Source: Solobacterium sp.
GTDB taxonomy: Bacteria > Bacillota_I > Bacilli_A > Erysipelotrichales > Erysipelotrichaceae
NCBI GenBank assembly: GCA_016291725.1
Contig: JAEEYJ010000088.1
Span: 1 to 5,965, forward strand
Direction: 5' to 3'
DNA: 5,965 nucleotides
Shown here: positions 1-5,965 of the stretch, piece after piece
How positions within the stretch are numbered: position 1 is the stretch's first letter
How the letters are laid out: every line of letters starts with the position of its first letter
Translations under genes and position numbers: made by a program
The notes under the pieces: generated by a model
Database searches by the model: none
Seen by the model: the letters and a program-made list of their open reading frames with translations, nothing else
What the model was told of the DNA's origin: nothing

Positions 1-576
1 CGGAACACCGGAGACGTTGGCACTGCTCCAGGCGACGATTTCACTGTCCCCGTGTTCGCCGATGATGAAGGAATGGATGCTGCGGGCATCAACGTTCAGG
101 TGCTTGCTGAGTTCGCTCTTCAGCCTTGCGGTATCCAGTGTTGTGCCGGAGCCGATGACGCGGTTTGCCGGCAAGTTGGACAGCTTCTGGGCAATGTAGG
201 TCAGAATATCCACCGGGTTCGCTACGATGAGCAGCACGCCCTGGAAGCCGCTCTCATTGATGCTCGGAATGATGGAACGGAAGATGGCCGCGTTGCGGGA
301 TACCAGGTCCAGGCGGGTTTCTCCCGGACGCTGGGCTGCCCCTGCGGTAATGATGATGATTCCGGCATCCGCGGCGTCTTCATATCCGCCGGCATGAATG
401 TCTACCGGGGAACAGAACGGTACACCGTGGGAGATGTCCATGGCTTCCCCTTCCGCTTTTGCCTGGTTGTTGTCAATCAGTACAATCTCGGTGAAGAGGC
501 CGCTCTGCAGCAGAGCGAACGCGGAAGCCGAGCCCACGAACCCGGCGCCGATGATTACTGCTTTTCTCTCATTCAT
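1..576 (-). CDS. ldh: L-lactate dehydrogenase, 3' end missing
   Basis: This NAD-dependent enzyme reduces pyruvate to L-lactate and regenerates NAD+ during fermentation. The first 192 codons are present; LDHs are usually about 310-320 residues, so roughly 125 are missing. Visible parts: a Rossmann start with G10-A-G12-F-V-G15, D35 at the end of strand two (NAD rather than NADP), the substrate loop AQRPGETRLDLV (81-92), N120 in VANPVDILTY, the LDTAR motif with D148 and R151, and catalytic H175 in GEHGDSE. Gln82 at the Gln102 specificity position points to lactate rather than malate dehydrogenase, which has Arg there. In usual LDH numbering, R88 corresponds to Arg109, R151 to Arg171 and H175 to His195. 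The ATG at 576 lies inside the end of gyrA (ATGAATGA), with GGAGAAGAA upstream inside gyrA codons. The last part of the substrate site and any allosteric residues beyond Pro192 cannot be judged. Confidence 0.93.
   Translation of the reverse strand, partial: MNERKAVIIGAGFVGSASAFALLQSGLFTEIVLIDNNQAKAEGEAMDISHGVPFCSPVDIHAGGYEDAADAGIIIITAGAAQRPGETRLDLVSRNAAIFRSIIPSINESGFQGVLLIVANPVDILTYIAQKLSNLPANRVIGSGTTLDTARLKSELSKHLNVDARSIHSFIIGEHGDSEIVAWSSANVSGVP
501..517. repeat. Short inverted repeat within ldh
   Basis: CGCTCTGC and GCAGAGCG form an eight-base perfect inverted repeat around one central base. In the ldh mRNA it could fold as a six-base-pair stem with a five-base loop, at codons 20-26 (F-A-L-L-Q-S-G). 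There is no U-tract, so it is not a terminator. The encoded residues are ordinary for this LDH helix, so the repeat may be chance. Confidence 0.4.
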
Positions 577-3052
577 CTGTTTCTTCTCCGTTCTCTGCTT
601 CGATATGCTCTACCAAAGTAACTGTGGATACTTTAGCGTTGTCCAGCTTGATGGCCCGTACACCCTGGGCGTCGCGGCTGTAGACCGAGATCTGGCTGAG
701 CGGGAAGCGGATGATGATGCCGCTGTCGGACACAGCCATGCAGTCCTCATCTCCGCGGACGACCTTCAGGCAGACAAGCTCGCCGGTTCTGTCGGTCACC
801 TTGACGGCCTTGACTCCCTTGGCGCCTCTTTTTGTCAGCCGGAAATCACCGATGTCGGTCAGTTTGCCGAATCCGTTTTCCGTCAGGGTCAGGATCAGGC
901 TGCCTTCTTCGCTGGTAGCCATGCCTACGACCTTGCCGCCGTCCACATTGATGCCCTTGACACCCCGGGCGGTTCTGCCCAGCGGCCTGACATCGTCTTC
1001 GTGGAAGCGGACGGATTTTCCTTTGTCCGTTGCCAGAATGATTTCTGCGTCTCCCTTGGTCGCTTTGACGAAGACGAGCTCATCCTCCTCGTACAGTTTG
1101 ATGGCGATCTTGCCGACTTTGTTGATGTTTTCGAATTCCTTGATCTCCGTCCGCTTCACCAGACCGTTCTTTGTAGCGAAGAACAGGTATTCTGCCGTAT
1201 CTTCTTTGCTGTAGGGAACGAAGGCTTTGACCTTTTCGTCCTTCTCCAGCTTGAGCAGGTTGACGATCGGCAGACCCTTGGAAGTCCGGCTGTAGGAAGG
1301 AATGTTGAATCCTTTGATCCGGTAGACTTTGCCGAGGGAAGTAAATACCAGCAGGAAGTCATGGGTGGACATGGTGACTGCCTGATCAATGACATCGTTC
1401 TCGTTCAGTTCCATGCCCTTGATGCCTCTGCCGCCCCGGTTCTGCACCCGGTAGGTATCCTGGGTGATCCGTTTGACATAGCCGTTGCTGGACAGGGTGA
1501 TGATGATGTCCTCGACCGGGATGAGGTCTTCATCCTCCATGTCGGCAGACGCATCAATGATCTCTGTTCTGCGCGGGTCATCGTACTTCGCCTTGATCTC
1601 CAGGAGCTCGGTCTTCAGGATGTCCCGGACGCGGAAGTCGTTGGCCAGGATATCCTTCAGGTCCGCGATCCGGACCATCAGATCCTGGTATTCGTTCTCG
1701 ATGCGGTCCCTTGCCAGTCCGGTGAGACGGCGGAACTGCATGTCGAGGATGGCCTTTGCCTGGATATCATCCAGTCCGAAGTTCTCCTTCAGGTGTGCCG
1801 TAGCCTCGGCGTCATCGCGGGAGCTGCGGATGGTATGCAGGATGGCGTCCAGATTGTCGACGGCGATGCGCAGGCCTTCCAGGATATGCGCCCTGGCTTC
1901 CGCACGCTTCAGGTCGTACTTCGTTCTGCGTACGATCACATCTTCCTGGAACGCGATGTATTCCGTGAGGATTTCCTTGATGCCGGCCTGTTTCGGTGCG
2001 CCGTTGATCAGTACGACATTGTTTACGGCGAAATTGGACTGCAGCGGCGTCATCCGGTACAGCTGGTTGAGGATGACCTCCGGCTGGATGTCCCTGCGCA
2101 GTTCAATGACCACCCGTACCCCGTTCATGTTCGATTCATCACGCAGGCCGGTGATGCCTTCGATCTTCCGGTCGCGCATAATCTCACCGATGCGCTCCAC
2201 CATGTTCGCTTTGTTCACCATGTAGGGTATTTCATACACAATGATGCGCTGGCGGTTGTTCGGCATATCCTCGATCCGTGTCCTGGACCGCATGACAATC
2301 GTTCCCTTGCCGGTCTCGAAAGCCTGGCGGATGCCGCTTCTGCCGAGGATGTAGCCGCCTGTCGGAAAATCCGGTCCTTTGATGACATCCATCAGATCCA
2401 CAACGGAAATCTGCGGGTTTTCCATGACAGCGATGCAGGCGTCAATGGTTTCTCCGAGATTGTGGGGAGCGATGTTCGTTGCCATACCGACCGCAATGCC
2501 GGAGGAACCGTTGACCAGCAGGTTCGGGAAGCGGGAAGGAAGCACGGCAGGCTCCTTTTCCTCTCCGTCGTAGTTGTCCTGCATGTCGACGATGTCCTTG
2601 TCCAGGTCCCTGAGCATTTCCAGGGCCATCTTTGAAAGGCGCGCTTCGGTGTAACGCATGGCTGCAGCACCGTCTCCGTCCATGGAACCGAAGTTGCCGT
2701 GGCCGTCGATCAGTGTCTTGCGCATGTTCCAGTTCTGGGCCATGTACACCAGGGCGCCGTAGATGGAACTGTCTCCGTGAGGGTGGTATTTACCCATTGT
2801 GTCACCGACAATACGGGCGCTTTTCTTGTGCGGTTTGTCCGGTGTGTTGTTCATTTCGTTCATCGAGAACAGTATGCGCCGCTGTACCGGTTTCAGGCCG
2901 TCCCTGACATCCGGCAGCGCTCTGGCCACGATGACCGACATGGAGTACTCCAGGAAGTCCCTGCGGATTTCCTTGGTCAGTTCGGTTTCGGTAATGTTTC
3001 CCGGGTCGAACTGTGACTCGTCAAATTCCATAAATTCATCATCTCTTGCCAT
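569..3052 (-). CDS. gyrA: DNA gyrase subunit A
   Basis: This is the breakage-reunion and DNA-wrapping subunit of gyrase, partner of the adjacent gyrB. It is complete at 827 residues, within the family range. The N-terminal region holds the winged-helix domain with KYHPHGDSS (88-96) and the catalytic R133-Y134 in AAMRYTEARL, which forms the transient phosphotyrosine link to DNA. Next come NLLVNGSSGIAVGMATN (177-193), the tower, and a coiled-coil dimer arm (about 365-490; RRTKYDLKRAEARAHILEGL). From about 515 the six-bladed beta-pinwheel begins with a GyrA box, QNRGGRG (537-543), which marks gyrase rather than topoisomerase IV; recurring G-x-V-x-R blade motifs follow. It ends in a short acidic tail. 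Gly99 occupies the E. coli Asp87 quinolone position, while Ser95 keeps the Ser83 equivalent. The ATG at 3052 has AAGGAGG six bases upstream. The gene starts 11 bases after gyrB and overlaps ldh by eight. Confidence 0.98.
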   Translation of the reverse strand: MARDDEFMEFDESQFDPGNITETELTKEIRRDFLEYSMSVIVARALPDVRDGLKPVQRRILFSMNEMNNTPDKPHKKSARIVGDTMGKYHPHGDSSIYGALVYMAQNWNMRKTLIDGHGNFGSMDGDGAAAMRYTEARLSKMALEMLRDLDKDIVDMQDNYDGEEKEPAVLPSRFPNLLVNGSSGIAVGMATNIAPHNLGETIDACIAVMENPQISVVDLMDVIKGPDFPTGGYILGRSGIRQAFETGKGTIVMRSRTRIEDMPNNRQRIIVYEIPYMVNKANMVERIGEIMRDRKIEGITGLRDESNMNGVRVVIELRRDIQPEVILNQLYRMTPLQSNFAVNNVVLINGAPKQAGIKEILTEYIAFQEDVIVRRTKYDLKRAEARAHILEGLRIAVDNLDAILHTIRSSRDDAEATAHLKENFGLDDIQAKAILDMQFRRLTGLARDRIENEYQDLMVRIADLKDILANDFRVRDILKTELLEIKAKYDDPRRTEIIDASADMEDEDLIPVEDIIITLSSNGYVKRITQDTYRVQNRGGRGIKGMELNENDVIDQAVTMSTHDFLLVFTSLGKVYRIKGFNIPSYSRTSKGLPIVNLLKLEKDEKVKAFVPYSKEDTAEYLFFATKNGLVKRTEIKEFENINKVGKIAIKLYEEDELVFVKATKGDAEIILATDKGKSVRFHEDDVRPLGRTARGVKGINVDGGKVVGMATSEEGSLILTLTENGFGKLTDIGDFRLTKRGAKGVKAVKVTDRTGELVCLKVVRGDEDCMAVSDSGIIIRFPLSQISVYSRDAQGVRAIKLDNAKVSTVTLVEHIEAENGEETDE
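583..589 (-). promoter_or_regulatory. Shine-Dalgarno site of ldh inside gyrA
   Basis: The minus strand reads GGAGAAG, with nine bases between the GGAG core and the ldh ATG at 576. It is encoded by the gyrA codons for Gly-Glu-Glu in the acidic C-terminal tail. It supports the ATG at 576, which gives the expected short lead (MNERK) before the first Rossmann strand. Confidence 0.75.
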
Positions 3053-3058
3053 AGCCGA

Positions 3059-3065
3059 CCTCCTT
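3059..3065 (-). promoter_or_regulatory. Shine-Dalgarno site of gyrA overlapping the gyrB stop
   Basis: The minus strand reads AAGGAGG, six bases before the gyrA ATG at 3052. Its first two bases are the last two of the gyrB TAA stop. It is a near-perfect anti-16S match, which supports Met1 over Met8. It also means that a ribosome terminating on gyrB briefly covers the gyrA site, which favours matched synthesis of the two subunits. Confidence 0.87.
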
Positions 3066-5019
3066 ATACATCCAGATTCTCTACAAAGTTCGCGTTTTCA
3101 ATAATGAAGTTCCTTCTGGGCTCGACATCTTCGCCCATCAGGGTGCTGAAGTTCTGGTCCGCTGCTTCGGCATCTTCGATCGTTACCCGGATCAGTGTCC
3201 GGTTCTTCGGGTCCATGGTTGTTTCCCAGAGCTGGGAAGCGTCCATTTCACCCAGACCCTTGTAGCGCTGGATGCTCAGACCGTTGCCCATCTCGGAACG
3301 AAGGGTTTCCATCTGGCGCTCTGTATAGGCATAGCGGATGGCATTGCCCTTCTGGACCTTGAACAGAGGCGGCTGGGCGATGTAGACATAGCCCTGCTCG
3401 ACGATCGGCCGCATGTAGCGGTAGAAGAACGTCAGCAGCAATGTTCTGATATGCGCGCCGTCTACGTCCGCATCGGTCATGATGACAATCTTGTGGTATC
3501 TCAGCTTGGCGGTATCAACTTCTTCCAGCACACCGCAGCCGAAGGCGGTGATCATGGAACGGATTTCTGCGTTTTCGAAAGCTCTGGCCTGGCGGACTCT
3601 CTCTACGTTCAGGATCTTTCCTCTCAGCGGGAGGATGGCCTGGTAGTGGGAGTCCCGTCCCAGCTTGGCGCTGCCGCCGGCGGAGTCACCCTCTACGATG
3701 TAGATTTCACAGATGGACGCGTCCTTCGAGGAGCAGTCTGCCAGTTTTCCGGGCAGAGAGCTGATTTCCAGCGGGTTCTTGCGCCGGGTGGACTCTCTTG
3801 CCTTCTTTGCGGCAATGCGTGCCTGCGAGGCCAGAACCGCCTTCTCCATGATGATTTTCGCTTCATCCGGGTTTTCCATCAGGAAACGTTCCAGCTGGGA
3901 GCCGAAGATATCGGATACGATCTTGCGGACTTCGCTGTTGCCCAGCTTGGTCTTGGTCTGTCCTTCATACTGCGGATCCGGATGCTTGGCACTGATGATG
4001 GCTGTTATGCCTTCCTTGCAGTCGTCCGTCGTCAGGTTGTCGTCCTTCTCCTTCAGGTACTTGTTGTTCCGGGCATATTTGTTGATGACCCGGTTCAGTG
4101 CCATATTGAAGCCTTCCAGATGTGTACCGCCCTCTACGGTGTTGATGTTGTTGCAGAAGGTATAGACATTCGGCTGGTAGCCGTCGTTGTACTGTACAGC
4201 GATTTCCGCTTCGATTCCCTGTTCATGCCCTTCACAGTAGATGACATGTTCATGGATCTTTGTCCGGTTCTTGTTCAGGAAGGCAACGTATTCCTTCAGG
4301 CCGCCTTCAAAATGGAACTCGTGGTGCTGCTTGGCTTCCTCCACCCGGTCATCGTTGTAGATGATCCGGATGCCTTTGTTCAGGAAGGCCAGCTGGCGCA
4401 GACGGTCACGCAGGGTTTCGTATTCGTAGACCGTTGTTTCAGTGAAAATGAGCGGATCCGCCTTGAAGGAAATCAGGGAACCATGCTTGTCCGGGTCGCA
4501 GTCACCGATGATCTTCAGCGGCTCTACAGCATGTCCGCCGTCCTCGAAGCGTACAAAATACACTTTTCCTTCGTGGAATACGCGGACTTCCAGCCATTCC
4601 GACAGTGCGTTGACAACCGAAGCGCCGACACCGTGCAGGCCGCCGGATACTTTGTACGCACCGCCGCCGAACTTGCCGCCGGCGTGCAGTACGGTAAAGA
4701 TCGTTTCAATGGTGGATTTTCCGGTCTTTTCGTTTACGCCGACCGGCATGCCGCGACCGTCATCCTCTACTCTGACAATATTGTCCTTGTCAACGGAAAC
4801 CACGATCTTCGTCGCATAGCCGGCCATCGCTTCATCGATGCCGTTGTCGACGATCTCCCATACCAGATGATGGAGGCCTTTGGACGATGTACTGGCAATG
4901 TACATGCCCGGTCTTTTCCTTACTGCTTCCAGCCCGTCCAGAACCTGGATGTCGCTGTCGCTGTATTCACTCTTGGCTTTCGTTGACAGTTCTTCTCCGA
5001 TTACCATTTCTTCACTCAT
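3064..5019 (-). CDS. gyrB: DNA gyrase subunit B
   Basis: This is the ATPase and TOPRIM subunit of DNA gyrase; with GyrA it forms the A2B2 enzyme that supercoils DNA in the cytoplasm. The protein is complete at 651 residues, a normal length for Gram-positive GyrB. In order: GHKL ATPase domain with E55, D58, N59 and D62 ([10 protein letters not shown]), D86-DGRGMP, the glycine-rich lid ending GGLHGVG (126-132) and the transducer lysine loop QTK (354-356). The TOPRIM domain has E443-GDSAGGSAK and the metal-binding D516-A-D518-V-D520. The C-terminal [10 protein letters not shown] (584-593) docks on GyrA. DADVDG and the recF and gyrA neighbours favour GyrB over ParE. The ATG at 5019 is chosen because AGGAGG lies six bases upstream; it overlaps the recF stop as ATGA. 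His149 stands where E. coli has Arg136, and Ser181 where it has Thr165; both positions line the coumarin site. No frameshift is seen. Confidence 0.98.
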   Translation of the reverse strand: MSEEMVIGEELSTKAKSEYSDSDIQVLDGLEAVRKRPGMYIASTSSKGLHHLVWEIVDNGIDEAMAGYATKIVVSVDKDNIVRVEDDGRGMPVGVNEKTGKSTIETIFTVLHAGGKFGGGAYKVSGGLHGVGASVVNALSEWLEVRVFHEGKVYFVRFEDGGHAVEPLKIIGDCDPDKHGSLISFKADPLIFTETTVYEYETLRDRLRQLAFLNKGIRIIYNDDRVEEAKQHHEFHFEGGLKEYVAFLNKNRTKIHEHVIYCEGHEQGIEAEIAVQYNDGYQPNVYTFCNNINTVEGGTHLEGFNMALNRVINKYARNNKYLKEKDDNLTTDDCKEGITAIISAKHPDPQYEGQTKTKLGNSEVRKIVSDIFGSQLERFLMENPDEAKIIMEKAVLASQARIAAKKARESTRRKNPLEISSLPGKLADCSSKDASICEIYIVEGDSAGGSAKLGRDSHYQAILPLRGKILNVERVRQARAFENAEIRSMITAFGCGVLEEVDTAKLRYHKIVIMTDADVDGAHIRTLLLTFFYRYMRPIVEQGYVYIAQPPLFKVQKGNAIRYAYTERQMETLRSEMGNGLSIQRYKGLGEMDASQLWETTMDPKNRTLIRVTIEDAEAADQNFSTLMGEDVEPRRNFIIENANFVENLDV

Positions 5020-5965
5020 AGATGTCCTCCTGTCTGTCTGATCCTTCCCTGCCTGATTTCATAGACTGCAGGATGAAGGTCCTTGATCATGTCCGGCAGC
5101 TCCGTGGCTGTGATGATGCACTGAGGCGCTTTCTGTACTCTTGCGATCAGTCTTTTCTGATGATCGCTGTCCAGTTCGCTCAGTACGTCATCCAGCAGGA
5201 GCACCGGCTCTTCTCCTGTATATTTGCGGATATAATCCGACAGAGCCATTTTAAAGGCCAGAACCGTCATTCTCTTCTGCCCCTGGCTCGCAATATCGGG
5301 AATGCTCTGCTCATTCATCAGGAATGTCATATCGTCCCTGTGCACACCTTCTGTGCTGAAACGGTATTCCATGTCCTTTTCCCGGTTTGTACGGTGGATC
5401 CTTATCAGTTCTTCCTTAAGATCCTCTTCAAAGGATACAAAGGTTTCATAGCGGATCCGTATACTGTTCTCTTCCTGCGACAGTTCCCGGTAGTTGCCGG
5501 AAAGCACGCCGTTGATTTCTTCGATGAACTGTTTCCGTTCCTGCAGGATGATCATTTCCTCTTCGATCATCTTTTCGTCGAGGACATCCAGCAGGGTTGC
5601 GTCCGGCGAAGGCTGCTTCAGCAGGCTGTTCTTTTCCTTCAGGCGGTTCTGGTACCGGCTTACAGCGCGGATATAGGCGCTGCTGACCTTGCCGATCTCC
5701 TGGTCCATCACTTTTCTTCTGTCCTTGGGCGCGTCATTGAACAGGGTGAGATCATCCGGAGAGAACAGTACGACATTCAGCAGGCCTATGAACTCACTGG
5801 TACGCTTCAGCATCTGCTTGTCATACATAAGGGACTTTCCCTCCCTGTGGATGACCATGCGCAGACGTTTGCGCCTTCCGTTGGTGCAGACACAGGATAT
5901 GTCTGCGTATTCGCTTCCGTCCCGGATCAGTTTCAGATCATTGCGGAGACGATGGGATTTTGTCA
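5016..5965 (-). CDS. recF: DNA replication and repair protein RecF, 5' end missing
   Basis: RecF is an SMC-like ATPase that binds gapped DNA and, with RecO and RecR, helps load RecA at single-strand gaps. The window holds 315 codons plus the TGA stop. The frame stays open to the window edge with family sequence ([16 protein letters not shown], matching the KSHR...D.ELIR region of RecF), so the Met at 5858 is internal and not the start. Roughly 55-60 N-terminal residues, including the Walker A loop, are outside. In-window residues show the SPDDL and [11 protein letters not shown] segments (about 68-90), GVHRDD (206-211), the ABC signature SQGQKR (226-231) and Walker B plus D-loop [12 protein letters not shown] (254-265). 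The middle is a charged, probably helical arm. The family usually has Pro where this protein has Val in G-V-HRDD. The stop overlaps the gyrB start by four bases, the usual recF-gyrB neighbourhood. Identity is secure. Confidence 0.96.
   Translation of the reverse strand, partial: TKSHRLRNDLKLIRDGSEYADISCVCTNGRRKRLRMVIHREGKSLMYDKQMLKRTSEFIGLLNVVLFSPDDLTLFNDAPKDRRKVMDQEIGKVSSAYIRAVSRYQNRLKEKNSLLKQPSPDATLLDVLDEKMIEEEMIILQERKQFIEEINGVLSGNYRELSQEENSIRIRYETFVSFEEDLKEELIRIHRTNREKDMEYRFSTEGVHRDDMTFLMNEQSIPDIASQGQKRMTVLAFKMALSDYIRKYTGEEPVLLLDDVLSELDSDHQKRLIARVQKAPQCIITATELPDMIKDLHPAVYEIRQGRIRQTGGHL
5026..5031 (-). promoter_or_regulatory. Shine-Dalgarno site of gyrB
   Basis: On the minus strand this reads AGGAGG, six bases before the gyrB ATG at 5019. 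It lies within the last codons of recF (Gly-Gly-His-Leu-stop). It decides the gyrB start over the later in-frame Met5. Ribosomes finishing recF stop within the gyrB start codon, so reinitiation is plausible. Confidence 0.85.

Noticed and set aside
1..576. Malate dehydrogenase instead of lactate dehydrogenase
   Set aside because: Gln82 is at the substrate-specificity position where malate dehydrogenases have Arg, and AQRPGETRLDLV is the LDH form of the loop.
52..621. 189-codon plus-strand frame opposite ldh
   Set aside because: It is in antisense register with ldh and has no family resemblance; the ldh motifs are clear on the minus strand.
1156..1395. Short minus-strand frame inside gyrA (likewise 2392-2670, and 4524-4709 in gyrB)
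   Set aside because: These lie out of frame within intact gyrase genes and carry only shifted fragments of gyrase codons; there is no sign of a frameshift.
398..2635. 745-codon plus-strand frame opposite gyrA
   Set aside because: It is in exact antisense codon register with gyrA, shows no recognisable domain, and is explained by avoidance of TTA, CTA and TCA in gyrA.
3451..4986. 511-codon plus-strand frame opposite gyrB
   Set aside because: Same antisense register effect; gyrB on the other strand has every expected motif.
569..5019. The pair being topoisomerase IV (parE-parC)
   Set aside because: The GyrA box, six-bladed C-terminal domain, GyrB DADVDG motif and recF neighbour all indicate gyrase.
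5016..5858. recF starting at the Met at 5858
   Set aside because: The frame continues upstream to the window edge with conserved RecF sequence (KSHR region), so this Met is internal.
1..5965. Replication origin, DnaA boxes, terminators, mobile elements or CRISPR
   Set aside because: The largest gap between genes is 11 bases; I found no DnaA box cluster, no stem followed by a U-tract, no transposase or terminal repeats, and no spaced direct repeats. The origin probably lies upstream of recF, outside the window.

Overview
The window is a compact run of four genes, all read on the minus strand: recF (5' end missing), gyrB, gyrA and an L-lactate dehydrogenase gene (3' end missing). It looks like the chromosomal housekeeping segment that lies just downstream of dnaA-dnaN in many Bacillota, where the usual order is dnaA-dnaN-(yaaA)-recF-gyrB-gyrA. 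The host is therefore very probably a Gram-positive Bacillota with moderate GC. GyrB is 651 residues and lacks the large TOPRIM insertion of enterobacterial GyrB. The Shine-Dalgarno sites are strong AGGAGG-type sites. An Erysipelotrichia-like or Bacilli-like lineage is my guess from the wording of the GyrB ATPase motif (HLVWEIVDN) and the LDH; the sequence alone does not settle it.

Layout in transcription order, from high to low coordinates. From 5965 to 5016 is recF, entered about 55-60 codons after its start, so the Walker A loop is outside the window. It overlaps gyrB (5019-3064) by four bases (ATGA). Eleven bases separate gyrB from gyrA (3052-569), and the gyrA Shine-Dalgarno includes the gyrB stop codon. 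gyrA overlaps the start of ldh (576-1, continuing off the window) by eight bases (ATGAATGA). There is no non-coding stretch longer than 11 bases, so there is no room for an independent intergenic promoter or terminator. The four genes look like one transcript with coupled translation.

Functionally, gyrB and gyrA make the two subunits of DNA gyrase (A2B2), which introduces negative supercoils using ATP. RecF loads the recombinase pathway at single-strand gaps. LDH reduces pyruvate to lactate and regenerates NAD+ in fermentation. The LDH is the only member not tied to DNA metabolism.

I see no mobile element, CRISPR array, RNA gene or unknown system. The points most worth a second look are residues in gyrase drug-contact positions. 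GyrA has Gly at the E. coli Asp87 position. GyrB has His at the E. coli Arg136 position. Both match substitutions known from drug-resistant mutants elsewhere, but they may be ordinary lineage variation. The tight physical coupling of ldh to gyrA is the other unusual point.
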